In this document: positions 1 through 7,009 of the stretch, one piece after another
Numbering within the stretch: position 1 is the stretch's first letter
Layout: every line of letters starts with the position of its first letter
Assembly: GCA_023412005.1 (NCBI GenBank)
Contig: JAEYOE010000023.1
Span: 1-64,000, forward strand
Origin: Bacillota bacterium
Lineage (GTDB): Bacteria > Bacillota > Clostridia > Christensenellales > SZUA-584
Direction: 5' to 3'
Length of the DNA: 64,000 bases
Notes under the pieces: model-generated
What the model saw: the letters and a program-made list of their open reading frames with translations, nothing else
The model's database searches: none
Told to the model about the DNA's origin: nothing
Program-made: the position numbers and the translations under genes

Positions 1-46
1 ATTTTTTCAAGGTTCTGCTCCCGTGATCTCTCGACCGCGGACTTGT

Positions 47-76
47 ATATTAACAAACTTTTATCCTGTTTGTCAA
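47..76 (-). promoter_or_regulatory. Downstream promoter (P2) of the same probable rRNA operon
   Basis: Minus strand: TTGACA (76-71), an 18-base spacer and TAATAT (52-47). The transcript would start near position 40 and run off the window. Its leader contains GAACCTTGAAAAA (bases 17 to 5), which resembles leader or box sequences seen around clostridial rRNA genes. The repeated promoter and absence of any reading frame in the leader fit a stable-RNA operon better than a protein gene. Confidence 0.68.
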
Positions 77-160
77 CACCGTTTTTTCAGGAACTTTATG
101 CCGTTTTTCTACCGCTTTTTCGTTCCCATTTGCGCTCTCCCGTTTTTAGAGCGCTCAAAT

Positions 161-189
161 ATATTACCAAACGCCCTTTCACTTGTCAA
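161..189 (-). promoter_or_regulatory. Upstream promoter (P1) of a probable rRNA operon leaving the window to the left
   Basis: Read on the minus strand, a perfect TTGACA (189-184), a 17-base spacer and TAATAT (166-161). It points left with no gene between it and the window edge. A second promoter of the same design lies about 113 bases downstream. Between them is a GCGCTCT/AGAGCGC inverted repeat (132-154). Tandem near-consensus promoters of this kind are typical of rRNA operons. The 16S gene itself is outside the window, so that identity is inferred. Bases 190-520 hold nothing I can recognise. Confidence 0.7.
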
Positions 190-523
190 CGCTTTTGTAT
201 ACCGTTTTTCAGAAACAATTAAAAATACTATTCTATATAATGATGAACAGCATTCCCCCGTATCGCGCATTATTTCTTTAAATCATTATAATAATGAAAA
301 TATCAGTAATCATGCTCAGCTTTGATGGCTGAAACCACGGTCTGCAATTCCCCAACTGACTCATTGATGTTCTTATTTTTATATTCAAAGACTATCGATA
401 AAATGCTGTGTGATTTGTCCGCTGTGGTCATCTGTAATTTTTATAAAACGAAGCTTTTTCTTGATATTCTCAACTTATAAATTCATTATTTTAATTTTTT
501 GATTAATATTTTTAATTTTAATG

Positions 524-575
524 TTGACATTATCAATTTTTCGTCGTATATATAATATATAAAATCAATGAGGAG
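524..575 (+). promoter_or_regulatory. Promoter and ribosome binding site of the DUF2089-YvlB-YvlD operon
   Basis: TTGACA at 524-529, a 17-base spacer and TATATA at 547-552, followed by the SD sequence GAGGAG at 570-575, eight bases before the ATG at 584. This is a near-consensus housekeeping sigma promoter serving the four co-directional genes up to 2026. Confidence 0.75.
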
Positions 576-583
576 CTAAACAA

Positions 584-961
584 ATGAAGCACAAAGCGCC
601 CTCCGCCTGCCCGGTTTGCGGCGGACAATACGAAACAACTCGGCTCACATGCCAAAAATGCGAAAGCGAGCTGTGCGGGCATTTTACCGGCTGCGATTTT
701 TGCGGTCTGAGCAACGACGATGCGTTGTTCGTTCTCACATTCTTAAAATGCCGCGGCAGCATAAAAGACGTGGAAAAAGAGATGGGCATCTCATACCCCA
801 CCGTCCGCAGTCGGCTGGATGCTGTCCTTGAACGGCTGGGCCTGAAAAGCATCGCTTCGGCCGAAGAAATTAAAATCGAGCGTCGTCAAATACTCAGCAG
901 ATTGGAAAATGGTGAAATCACCGCCGACCAAGCTGCAGAGCTGATTAAAAATTTATCTTAG
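584..961 (+). CDS. DUF2089 family zinc-ribbon/helix-turn-helix protein
   Basis: A 125-residue protein with an N-terminal zinc-ribbon (CxxC pairs at Cys9/12, Cys23/26 and Cys37/40, plus Cys31), then a helix-turn-helix-like segment at about 58-90 with a sigma-region-4-like pattern, and a C-terminal helix pair at about 103-123 (ILSRLENGEITADQAAELI). The order matches DUF2089, a presumed DNA-binding family often linked to yvlB/yvlD-like envelope genes. The C-terminal motif is of the same SHOCT-like type as the start of the next protein, which hints at interaction or shared ancestry. First gene of an operon with its own promoter; 18 bases separate it from the next start. Likely regulator of the operon, by inference. 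Confidence 0.85.
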   Translation: MKHKAPSACPVCGGQYETTRLTCQKCESELCGHFTGCDFCGLSNDDALFVLTFLKCRGSIKDVEKEMGISYPTVRSRLDAVLERLGLKSIASAEEIKIERRQILSRLENGEITADQAAELIKNLS

Positions 962-979
962 AAAGTCGAGGTAACAAAA

Positions 980-1390
980 ATGAATGAGGAAATTTTAAAG
1001 GTGCTTGAAATGGTCCGCGAAGGCAAGGTTTCGCCCGAAGACGGCGAAAAGCTGCTCTGTGCAATGGGAGCGGAAGCGCCCGTGAAAAAACAGGGCAAGA
1101 AAAACTCGATGCTGCGCGTGCGCGTGGATGTTAAAGACCCCGATAAGAAGGAACAAGCGCGCGTAAACGTTAATGTGCCTTTGGCACTCGCAAAAAAGGC
1201 CATCGGCCTCATGAACTTCATTCCCAAAGATGCGAAAAAGGAACTGGCTGATCAAGGTATCGATCTTGACGAGATCAACTTAAAAGAGCTGATCGAGTTG
1301 TTTGAAGACGGCGAAATCAGCGAGGAGCTCGTTAACGTGGATGCTGGTGACGATGTGCAAGGGGCCAAGGTGAGAGTTTATGTCGATTAG
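980..1390 (+). CDS. YvlB-like protein with SHOCT-type N-terminal motif
   Basis: A 136-residue soluble protein. Residues 1-30 carry the short two-helix EGKVSPEDGEKLL motif characteristic of the SHOCT-like segment at the start of YvlB-type proteins. Residues 40-70 are rich in Lys/Arg with alternating VRVDV and VNVNV strands. Residues 85-120 (PKDAKKELADQGIDLDEINLKELIELFEDGEISEEL) contain a second acidic helical motif of similar type. The family is membrane-stress related in Bacillus (yvlABCD) but has no proven biochemical role. The stop overlaps the start of the next gene by 11 bases, so the two are translationally coupled. Confidence 0.75.
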   Translation: MNEEILKVLEMVREGKVSPEDGEKLLCAMGAEAPVKKQGKKNSMLRVRVDVKDPDKKEQARVNVNVPLALAKKAIGLMNFIPKDAKKELADQGIDLDEINLKELIELFEDGEISEELVNVDAGDDVQGAKVRVYVD

Positions 1391-1655
1391 AAAGAACAGC
1401 CTTATTATCGCCACTGTGCGTATCGGCTTCTTTCCGATCATCGTCATATTTCCCTACCGTTGCTTAGCCGAAGTGATCGAAGGAATTTCCGATCTGCTGT
1501 CGTTGTTCCGGTTCACCAGCACAAAGGTGCAGGCAGTGATGACTTCTCTCGAGCAGCTGATTGCGCAAATCAAGGCGTATGGGCCCTTAGATCTGGCTGA
1601 TGTCAAGGTCAGGTCTAAAGATGCCAATGTCAGAGTCAGACTCTTGTTGAGGTGA
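1380..1655 (+). CDS. Small hypothetical protein inside the yvl-like operon
   Basis: A 91-residue product with an ATG at 1380 preceded by AAGGTGAG. It overlaps the upstream gene by 11 bases and nearly touches the SD of the downstream gene, so its position is operon-like. Residues 8-32 are hydrophobic (one possible membrane segment); residues 33-91 are predicted helical and end in a basic VRVRLLLR tail. The end alternates Val/Arg in the same way as the middle of the preceding protein, so it may be a diverged second copy of that segment. I do not recognise a family. Confidence 0.6.
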   Translation: MSIRKNSLIIATVRIGFFPIIVIFPYRCLAEVIEGISDLLSLFRFTSTKVQAVMTSLEQLIAQIKAYGPLDLADVKVRSKDANVRVRLLLR

Positions 1656-1660
1656 TTGAT

Positions 1661-2026
1661 ATGAATTTTTTTATACGTTATACGACCAAAGCTGTTATCT
1701 ATTATCTCATATTGCTTGGCGCATGCGTGATCGGCTTATTGCCCGGCACGATGCTGACGGCGCTGTGGGTCGCGCTGATGCTCGCACTGGTCAACATGAT
1801 ACTGCGCCCGATCTTCGTCGCCATAGCGCTGCCTTTCAACATAATTACACTCGGTATCGCCAGCATATTCGCCAACCTGCTCTCGCTGGTGATTGCCAAC
1901 GCGATTGTGGGCGGCCCGGTCACCGCCGGTTTCTGGGCCATGCTGTTGGTCGCACTGGTGATTATGCTGGCAGACGATTGTGTGCGTGCTGTCAGAGCCG
2001 CCGCAAAAGCGAAGCAGATCGCATAA
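1661..2026 (+). CDS. YvlD / phage-holin-4-like four-helix membrane protein
   Basis: A 121-residue integral membrane protein with four hydrophobic segments (about 9-27, 30-50, 55-80 and 90-110) and the LILRPIF/LPFNIITLGI-type signature of PF04020, the family of B. subtilis YvlD. The name holin is historical; there is no phage context. The ATG at 1661 is chosen because GAGGTGAT lies at 1651-1656, 4-5 bases upstream; a GTG at 1652 is in frame but sits within that SD. Last gene of the DUF2089 operon; the set probably serves envelope stress or membrane organisation, by analogy only. Confidence 0.82.
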   Translation: MNFFIRYTTKAVIYYLILLGACVIGLLPGTMLTALWVALMLALVNMILRPIFVAIALPFNIITLGIASIFANLLSLVIANAIVGGPVTAGFWAMLLVALVIMLADDCVRAVRAAAKAKQIA

Positions 2027-2271
2027 GCATCTTCATTGTATATGCATGGGATTAGGCTCTTCTCAAGCTGTCATTAAAATCAATTGCCTATTCCACCCTT
2101 CGGGTTAGTCAGGTGACCGAGGGAAATTCGCAAGGAGACATTAACACGCCACAATGAACTGCCTGTTTCAAACCGTTTTCGCTCCGCCAACCCCTGTTGG
2201 TAACAAGCCCCCCATTACGCCAGCCGGGGCAGATGATAACGGAGGCCGCGCTCAGAGAATTTATACTCTTT

Positions 2272-2300
2272 TGGACGAGTTTAGGCTCGTCCATTTCTCG
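2272..2300 (+). terminator. Candidate terminator of the yvl-like operon
   Basis: Inverted repeat TGGACGAG (2272-2279) / CTCGTCCA (2286-2293) with a 6-base loop and a short TTTCTCG tail. The hairpin is perfect but the T tract is weak. The stretch 2027-2504 otherwise contains only this hairpin, the adjacent minus-strand terminator, and no convincing gene. Confidence 0.45.
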
Positions 2301-2304
2301 TACA

Positions 2305-2334
2305 GAAACACAAAGAGCGGGTAAACCCGCTCTT
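2305..2334 (-). terminator. Terminator of rsmA
   Basis: Perfect 9-bp stem AAGAGCGGG (2313-2321) / CCCGCTCTT (2326-2334) with a 4-base loop; on the minus strand it is followed by TTTGTGTTTC. It lies 170 bases past the rsmA stop and no other minus-strand gene intervenes. Confidence 0.7.
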
Positions 2335-2504
2335 CATGCTGTGTATCTTATATGCAAAAAGCTAATGAGCCCTTTACGCTTGGCTTATCCGTACAGATCG
2401 AAAAAATCACTAGCTAAAGGTTTATATTTTCACAATCTTTGACGGAAGCTTTTTCCGAAATTGCATTTCGCAAATTTCATACACCAAAGCTTATTTTATT
2501 AATT

Positions 2505-3395
2505 CTATATAAAATCCTTTTCTCCTGCTGATTCTGAAAAAAATTCGACTCGTTTTTTTAATTCCATTGAAATTTGCTCAAGCTGATTGACGCTTAGCAT
2601 TTCGGCTCTTGCGTTTTCGTCTATCTGGGCCGCTTTCAGCACCTGCGCTGCATCTTCGGCGCTAAGATAAAAGCTCTGCCTCAAATTGCTTTTAACCGTT
2701 TTGCGGCGCATCGCAAAAAGCCCCTTCACTGTTTTCAAGTAGCTCTGTGTATCGCTGCTGTGTTCCCGCGTTACCGTTAACTGCACCACCGCCGAAGCCA
2801 CATCCGGCTTTGGGTAAAAACAACCGGCCGATACGTTAAAAAGCAGCTTCGGGCGCGCGAAATACCCCACGGCCGCGGTGATCGCGCCGTAATCTTTACT
2901 GCCGGGCTTTGCGCACAGCCGCTCAGCCACTTCTTTTTGCACCATAACCGTGATGGACACAATGTTGAGTTTTGATTCCACCAGCTTCATAATACACGGC
3001 GATGTGATGTAATAGGGCAGATTGGCCGCCACATAAATTTCGTTATCCTCAAACACAGCGCTCAGATCTTTGTCCAGATTCGCTTTGAGAAAATCCTGAT
3101 GAAAAAGATGAAAATGCGTTTCATCCGCAAACAATTCGCGAAGCGCTGCCGACAGCCCCGAATCGATCTCATAAGCCGCGACGACCTGCGCCCGCTCCAG
3201 CAGACGGCTGGTGAGCGCACCCATGCCGGGGCCAATCTCCAAAACGCACGCCCCTTGCGGCACAGCCGAACGTGCAATGTTATCCGATACATTGCCGTCA
3301 ATTAAAAAGTTCTGGCCGAATCTTTTCAGCGGCGATACACCGAATTTTTCCATAAGCGCTTTCAAAACGGCCGGAGAAGTCATATTTTTATTCAT
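2505..3395 (-). CDS. rsmA: 16S rRNA (adenine1518-N6/adenine1519-N6)-dimethyltransferase
   Basis: A 296-residue KsgA/RsmA enzyme that dimethylates the two adjacent adenines in the 3' terminal helix of 16S rRNA with S-adenosylmethionine, a late check on 30S assembly. Seen: the RFGQNFLID entry (25-33), the SAM loop EIGPGMGALT (53-62) and the catalytic NLPYYI motif (125-130), with the C-terminal helical domain after about 200. Length is normal. The ATG at 3395 lies only 6 bases after a strong extended -10 and has no SD, so the message is probably leaderless. It ends in its own hairpin terminator. In many Bacillota it sits near rnmV or other ribosomal maturation genes; here it stands alone. Confidence 0.95.
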   Translation of the reverse strand: MNKNMTSPAVLKALMEKFGVSPLKRFGQNFLIDGNVSDNIARSAVPQGACVLEIGPGMGALTSRLLERAQVVAAYEIDSGLSAALRELFADETHFHLFHQDFLKANLDKDLSAVFEDNEIYVAANLPYYITSPCIMKLVESKLNIVSITVMVQKEVAERLCAKPGSKDYGAITAAVGYFARPKLLFNVSAGCFYPKPDVASAVVQLTVTREHSSDTQSYLKTVKGLFAMRRKTVKSNLRQSFYLSAEDAAQVLKAAQIDENARAEMLSVNQLEQISMELKKRVEFFSESAGEKDFI

Positions 3396-3401
3396 TGAAC
3401 G

Positions 3402-3412
3402 AGTATACCATA
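3402..3412 (-). promoter_or_regulatory. Extended -10 promoter giving a leaderless rsmA transcript
   Basis: Minus strand reads TATGGTATACT, an extended -10 (TGnTATACT, TATACT at 3407-3402). Only six bases separate it from the rsmA ATG (3395-3393), so transcription should start at or next to the A of the start codon. No SD is present. The -35 region (about 3425-3430) is poor, as is common with an extended -10. Apart from this and the hairpin at 3631-3668, the stretch 3396-3745 holds nothing recognisable. Confidence 0.6.
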
Positions 3413-3630
3413 TTTATTGTCTTAAGAAAAAGTTTTTCGACATCCTTTGAGCTAAGCCAGCATCATTCTGCCCATTCTTATCGCTTTCGTGAAGCTAAGT
3501 TTACATTTCATAATATTCTATTACTTATTTGTTACAAATGTTTGACACGTTCATTTCTATCGTGTATAATAAGCACATGGTTTAAGAAACCATTTTACAA
3601 AGCACCACCACCACCAATAATAATATACTA

Positions 3631-3668
3631 TGTTAAAAGCCTGTACGTTTTCGCACAGGCTTTTAACA
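3631..3668 (-). terminator. Strong hairpin terminator behind the 92-residue protein gene
   Basis: A 14-bp perfect stem TGTTAAAAGCCTGT (3631-3644) / ACAGGCTTTTAACA (3655-3668) with a 10-base loop. The T-rich half of the stem follows the GC core on either strand, so it could act in both directions; the only gene reading into it is the minus-strand one ending at 3746. Confidence 0.7.
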
Positions 3669-3745
3669 TTTAGAGACAACAAAAGAACGGCTCACACCGG
3701 CCCCTACGGGTTTGCACAAGCCGCGTTTAAACATGTTTCATCGTG

Positions 3746-4024
3746 TTACTTCTCAGACGAAGAATCAGAGGAAGCAGGAGCTTGGAATTTCTCATCAAAT
3801 TCAGATGAGTTCAGTCTCTTTTGCAATTCCGGCAGCTGCTTGGCTTCGCGCGTAAATTTGACCGCATATGATATCTCATCTTTGCTGTTGTTGCCTATTT
3901 CCGCATCTTCCCCGTTTGCAATCGCCGGCGGCTTTGTTTTTTGAATCTGCTCGCTGAGCTTGTTGATTTCATACAACCTGTTTGTTACCGGCTGCGAACG
4001 AATTACATCATATAACGTATCCAT
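3746..4024 (-). CDS. Hypothetical 92-residue helical protein under a candidate riboswitch
   Basis: No family recognised. The product is hydrophilic, with a helical N-terminal half (residues 1-32), a KTKPPAIANGEDAEIG linker, a second helix (about 48-75) and a Ser-rich disordered tail (SSDSSSEK). There is no signal peptide or membrane segment, so it is cytosolic. The start is firm: AAAGGAGGAAG ends five bases before the ATG at 4024. A monocistronic unit with a structured leader upstream and a strong terminator downstream. The helix-linker-helix layout could fit an adaptor or anti-sigma type protein, but nothing in the sequence proves that. Confidence 0.65.
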   Translation of the reverse strand: MDTLYDVIRSQPVTNRLYEINKLSEQIQKTKPPAIANGEDAEIGNNSKDEISYAVKFTREAKQLPELQKRLNSSEFDEKFQAPASSDSSSEK

Positions 4025-4072
4025 ATTTACTTCCTCCTTTCGTAAAATTTTGCGAATTTACTGCACCGACAC

Positions 4073-4096
4073 AAAAACGCCCTCACATGGCGGCAA
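4073..4096 (-). terminator. Candidate expression-platform terminator in the leader of the 92-residue gene
   Basis: On the minus strand, a CGCC/GGCG-containing hairpin with loop ATGTGAG (4093-4078) is followed by GTTTTTGTG. It lies between the riboswitch-like aptamer and the SD of the gene, where a ligand-controlled terminator would be expected. The stem is short, so activity is uncertain. Confidence 0.4.
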
Positions 4097-4109
4097 GGAC
4101 ATCGATTTT

Positions 4110-4195
4110 GCTTATCTCTGCGGCCCGACAATCGAAGCGTCCATGCTTTAGATCCGCGGCTTAGCTCCCCTGCCATTCGGCAAGTTAGCCCTTTT
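4110..4195 (-). ncRNA. Candidate GEMM-type (cyclic-di-GMP-I) riboswitch aptamer
   Basis: Minus-strand leader of the 92-residue gene. Reading 5' to 3' it shows AGGGCTAACTT, a TGCC-GAAT-GGCA hairpin, then GGGGAGCTAAGCC, CGGATCTAA, an AAGC/GCTT hairpin and finally TCGGGCCGCAGA. This order follows the GEMM-I pattern GGGCAAAC - P1b tetraloop hairpin - GGGACGCAAAGCC - CGG(G)TCTAA - hairpin - GCCGGGTTrCCGA, with several substitutions, mostly in the 3' part. A TATAAT box lies at 4220-4215. Whether it still binds c-di-GMP (or a related dinucleotide) cannot be judged by eye. Confidence 0.5.
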
Positions 4196-4239
4196 TCTTT
4201 TTATATCGGTATTTATTATAAATACTTTAGCACTTTTTT

Positions 4240-4276
4240 AAAAAAAATAAAAGGAGCCCCTTTTTTGAGGACTCCT
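4240..4276 (-). terminator. Terminator downstream of ftsH
   Basis: On the minus strand AGGAGTCC (4276-4269) pairs with GGGCTCCT (4259-4252) around a 9-base loop and is followed by TTTATTTTTTTT. One G-U pair. It lies past the inverted-repeat element that follows ftsH and is the first good terminator for the tilS-hpt-ftsH unit. Confidence 0.65.
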
Positions 4277-4298
4277 CTTACTGATTAACCCAACAATA

Positions 4299-4421
4299 TG
4301 TCATACTGAGGAGCGGAGCGACGTGACTACGAAGTGGAAAGCATCCCATGGTAAAACGCTTTTTAACATGGGATTTCAATCCACTCCGTAGTCGACTCGC
4401 TATCGCTCACTCGAAATGACA
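4299..4421. repeat. 123-bp imperfect inverted-repeat intergenic element (copy A)
   Basis: Bounded by TGTCAT (4299-4304) and ATGACA (4416-4421). Inside, the left arm carries GAGCGGAGCGACGTGACTACG and GCATCCCATG, and the right arm carries ATGGGATT, CCACTCCGTAGTCGACTCGC and CACTCGAAATGACA, so almost the whole element can fold on itself. No reading frame. A shorter relative with the same ends lies at 48944-49029. Such non-coding palindromes are common between genes in many bacteria. Confidence 0.6.
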
Positions 4422-4449
4422 TGATGGAACCAACTATGATTTCTACATG

Positions 4450-6363
4450 TTATACTTCTGTTGTTGTCTCCGCCTTATCTTCTTCCTTTTCTTCCGCTTT
4501 TTCAAACGGGGGCAACTCTTCGCCGTTCCACAGCTTTTCAAATTCTTCGCCGTCGATCTTTTCACGCTCGATCAACACAGCAGCAATGGTATGCAGCAGC
4601 GGTTCTTTTTCTTTCAGTATGTCTTGTGCTTTCTTGTAGGCGTTATCGAGCAGTTTCTTCGTTTCCACGTCTACCTTATACGCAAGATCTTCGGAATATG
4701 TTTTCGTATGGCCGATTTCTTTTCCGAGGAAAAGCTCCTGATTGCTTCCAAGGAAGAACGGGCCGATTTCATCACTCATACCGAATTTGATGACCATGTT
4801 TCGCGCAATATCCGACGAACGCTGCAAGTCACTGATGGCACCCGTGCTCACATCCCCAAGAACCAGATTCTCCGCCGCGCGGCCGCCCAGCATCATGGTT
4901 AAGTCGGCCAGCAGCTTGCTCTTAAACACATGCTGGCTATCTTCCTCAGGCAGCGTCATCGTATAGCCGGCAGCCATGCCCCTCGGAATAATCGACACCT
5001 CATGCACCGGGTCACACTCGGGCTGGGCTTTTGCGCAAATCGCATGCCCCACCTCATGATATGCCGTGCACCGCTTATCTTTCTCGGTAATCACGCGTGA
5101 TTTCTTTGCGGGCCCCGCAATCACACGCGTGATGGCCTCTTCCACTTCCACCATCGTTATTTTTTGTTTTTTCACTCGCGCCGTGAGTATTGCCGCTTCG
5201 TTAAGCACGTTCTCAAGATCCGCTCCGATGAAACCGGGTGTGCGCTTGGCCAGCACTTTTAAGTCGACATCGTCTGCCAGCGGCTTGCCCTTGGCATGCA
5301 CGCGCAGGATTTCCTCACGCCCCTTCACATCCGGGAAGTTGACGACGATTTGTCTGTCGAAACGGCCCGGACGAAGCAGAGCGGGATCGAGTATGTCTTT
5401 TCGGTTGGTTGCCGCGAGTATAATAATGCCTTCGTTGGTCTGGAAGCCGTCCATCTCCACCAACAGCTGGTTCAGCGTTTGCTCGCGCTCATCGTGGCCG
5501 CCGCCGAGGCCGCTGCCCCTCTGACGACCCACGGCGTCAATTTCGTCGATGAACAGTATGCAAGGCGAATTCTTTTTCGCGTTTTCAAACATATCGCGCA
5601 CACGCGAAGCGCCCACGCCCACAAACATCTCCACAAAATCTGAGCCGCTGATTGAGAAGAACGGCACACCCGCCTCTCCGGCCACCGCCTTGGCCAGCAA
5701 CGTTTTGCCGCCGCCCGGAGGCCCCACCAACAGCACGCCCTTAGGAATACGTGCCCCAAGATCGATGAAGCGCTTGGGGTTTTTCAAAAAGTCCACGATT
5801 TCAGCGAGCTCCGCCTTTTCTTCGTCGGCACCTGCCACATCGGCAAACGTTTTCCTGTGCTTATCGTTCACCTGCATCCGCGCCCGCGATTTTCCGAAAG
5901 ACATCGCTTTGTTACCGCTGCCCTGCTGCTGACGCATGATGAAGAAGAAGAAAAGCACCACAACGGCCGTCGGAATCAAGTATGGCAGCAGCACTTCGAA
6001 AATTGAAGGCTCCGGCCGCGGAACCGTATCGTAGCTTTTAAAGCCGTAATCGAGCGGATTGGATGCGCCCGTAATGGCCTTCATATCGTTATTAAACTGT
6101 TCGAGATCCGTAATGTATGTGTTATAGTCGTATTCACCCGGAAACTTATCCTCAACAACCTGCGATCCCACTTTACGCGCATACAGCTGATGATCCACGA
6201 TCACCACATTCTCGATCTGCTTTTCTTTGACATGCTGCAAAAAAGTATCGTATTTAATAACGCGGGAATCTGTGGTATTGGCTGCAGTTAACATATTTAT
6301 CAAAACCAGAACTAAGGCAAATCCAAGTATATATATCAGCGACCCACGAGCTGATTTTTTCAA
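4450..6363 (-). CDS. ftsH: ATP-dependent zinc metalloprotease FtsH
   Basis: A 637-residue membrane AAA+ protease that extracts and degrades membrane and regulatory proteins as a hexamer. Seen: two N-terminal membrane helices (about 8-26 and 121-143) around an extracytoplasmic domain; Walker A GPPGGGKT (214-221); the FVGVGASRVRD pore region; Walker B CILFIDEID (268-276); the second region of homology ending RPGRFDRQ; and the zinc site HEVGH (436-440). The acidic C-terminus (KAEEKEEDKAE) is usual. It is the last gene of the conserved tilS-hpt-ftsH order, 105 bases behind hpt. Confidence 0.97.
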   Translation of the reverse strand: MKKSARGSLIYILGFALVLVLINMLTAANTTDSRVIKYDTFLQHVKEKQIENVVIVDHQLYARKVGSQVVEDKFPGEYDYNTYITDLEQFNNDMKAITGASNPLDYGFKSYDTVPRPEPSIFEVLLPYLIPTAVVVLFFFFIMRQQQGSGNKAMSFGKSRARMQVNDKHRKTFADVAGADEEKAELAEIVDFLKNPKRFIDLGARIPKGVLLVGPPGGGKTLLAKAVAGEAGVPFFSISGSDFVEMFVGVGASRVRDMFENAKKNSPCILFIDEIDAVGRQRGSGLGGGHDEREQTLNQLLVEMDGFQTNEGIIILAATNRKDILDPALLRPGRFDRQIVVNFPDVKGREEILRVHAKGKPLADDVDLKVLAKRTPGFIGADLENVLNEAAILTARVKKQKITMVEVEEAITRVIAGPAKKSRVITEKDKRCTAYHEVGHAICAKAQPECDPVHEVSIIPRGMAAGYTMTLPEEDSQHVFKSKLLADLTMMLGGRAAENLVLGDVSTGAISDLQRSSDIARNMVIKFGMSDEIGPFFLGSNQELFLGKEIGHTKTYSEDLAYKVDVETKKLLDNAYKKAQDILKEKEPLLHTIAAVLIEREKIDGEEFEKLWNGEELPPFEKAEEKEEDKAETTTEV

Positions 6364-6468
6364 AATGGTTTCCTCCTCATTTTACTTTGTCTGACCATTG
6401 TATCATATCAACATAGCCTTTTCAATTCGGCAGTTATGAACGATATTTAAACAATGGCTGCAGGCGGT

Positions 6469-7008
6469 TTAGCGTGAGTAAACCTCAGGCTTTAACTCGC
6501 CGATATATTTTAAATTGCGGTACTTTTCCGCATAGTCTAGGCCGTAGCCCACAATAAAAACGTCCGGAACCTCAAACCCCACATAATCCGCCTGAAAATC
6601 GACGATACGGCGCTCAGGCTTATCAAAAAGGCAGCACGTTTTGAGCATGGCCGGGTTGCGCGATTTGAGCGTTTTGGTCAAATACTGCAGCGTCAGCCCC
6701 GAATCCACAATGTCTTCAATGATCAGCACATTTTTGCCCGCAATGTCCTCTTCCAGGTCATACTGAATTCTTACTGCGCCGGACGACGCAACCCCTTTCC
6801 CGTAGCTTGATACCGACATAAAGTTCATATGAATCGGTATATCCAGCTCGCGCACCAAATCGGCGTAAAACATCACAGCTCCGCGAAGAACGCCAACCGT
6901 GAGAAGCGCCTGTCCCGGCATATCATGTCGAATCTGAGCAGCCAGTTCACTGACTCTTTGCTTGATCTGCTCTTCTGAATACAGTACTTGTTTGATGTCG
7001 TTATGCAT
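6469..7008 (-). CDS. hpt: Hypoxanthine phosphoribosyltransferase
   Basis: A 179-residue purine salvage enzyme converting hypoxanthine (and guanine) plus PRPP to IMP (GMP). The PRPP loop VLIIEDIVDSGLTL, the FMSVSSYG segment and the C-terminal FIVGYGLDYAEKYRNL are all present. The ATG at 7008 is preferred over an upstream in-frame start because GGGGAG precedes it; it lies two bases inside the tilS stop, so the two genes are translationally coupled. Order tilS-hpt-ftsH is conserved in Bacillota. Confidence 0.95.
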   Translation of the reverse strand: MHNDIKQVLYSEEQIKQRVSELAAQIRHDMPGQALLTVGVLRGAVMFYADLVRELDIPIHMNFMSVSSYGKGVASSGAVRIQYDLEEDIAGKNVLIIEDIVDSGLTLQYLTKTLKSRNPAMLKTCCLFDKPERRIVDFQADYVGFEVPDVFIVGYGLDYAEKYRNLKYIGELKPEVYSR

Positions 7009-7009
7009 T

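Noticed and set aside
23..325. Plus-strand open frame of 100 codons at the left edge
   Set aside because: It lies over two minus-strand consensus promoters, has no SD and is Phe/Arg/Cys-rich because of the T-rich DNA.
1661..2026. Phage holin and hence prophage
   Set aside because: PF04020 proteins of the YvlD type are chromosomal; no other phage genes exist in the window.
2109..2442. Overlapping open frames on both strands in the gap before rsmA
   Set aside because: No SD, no family resemblance, and they run through two hairpin terminators.
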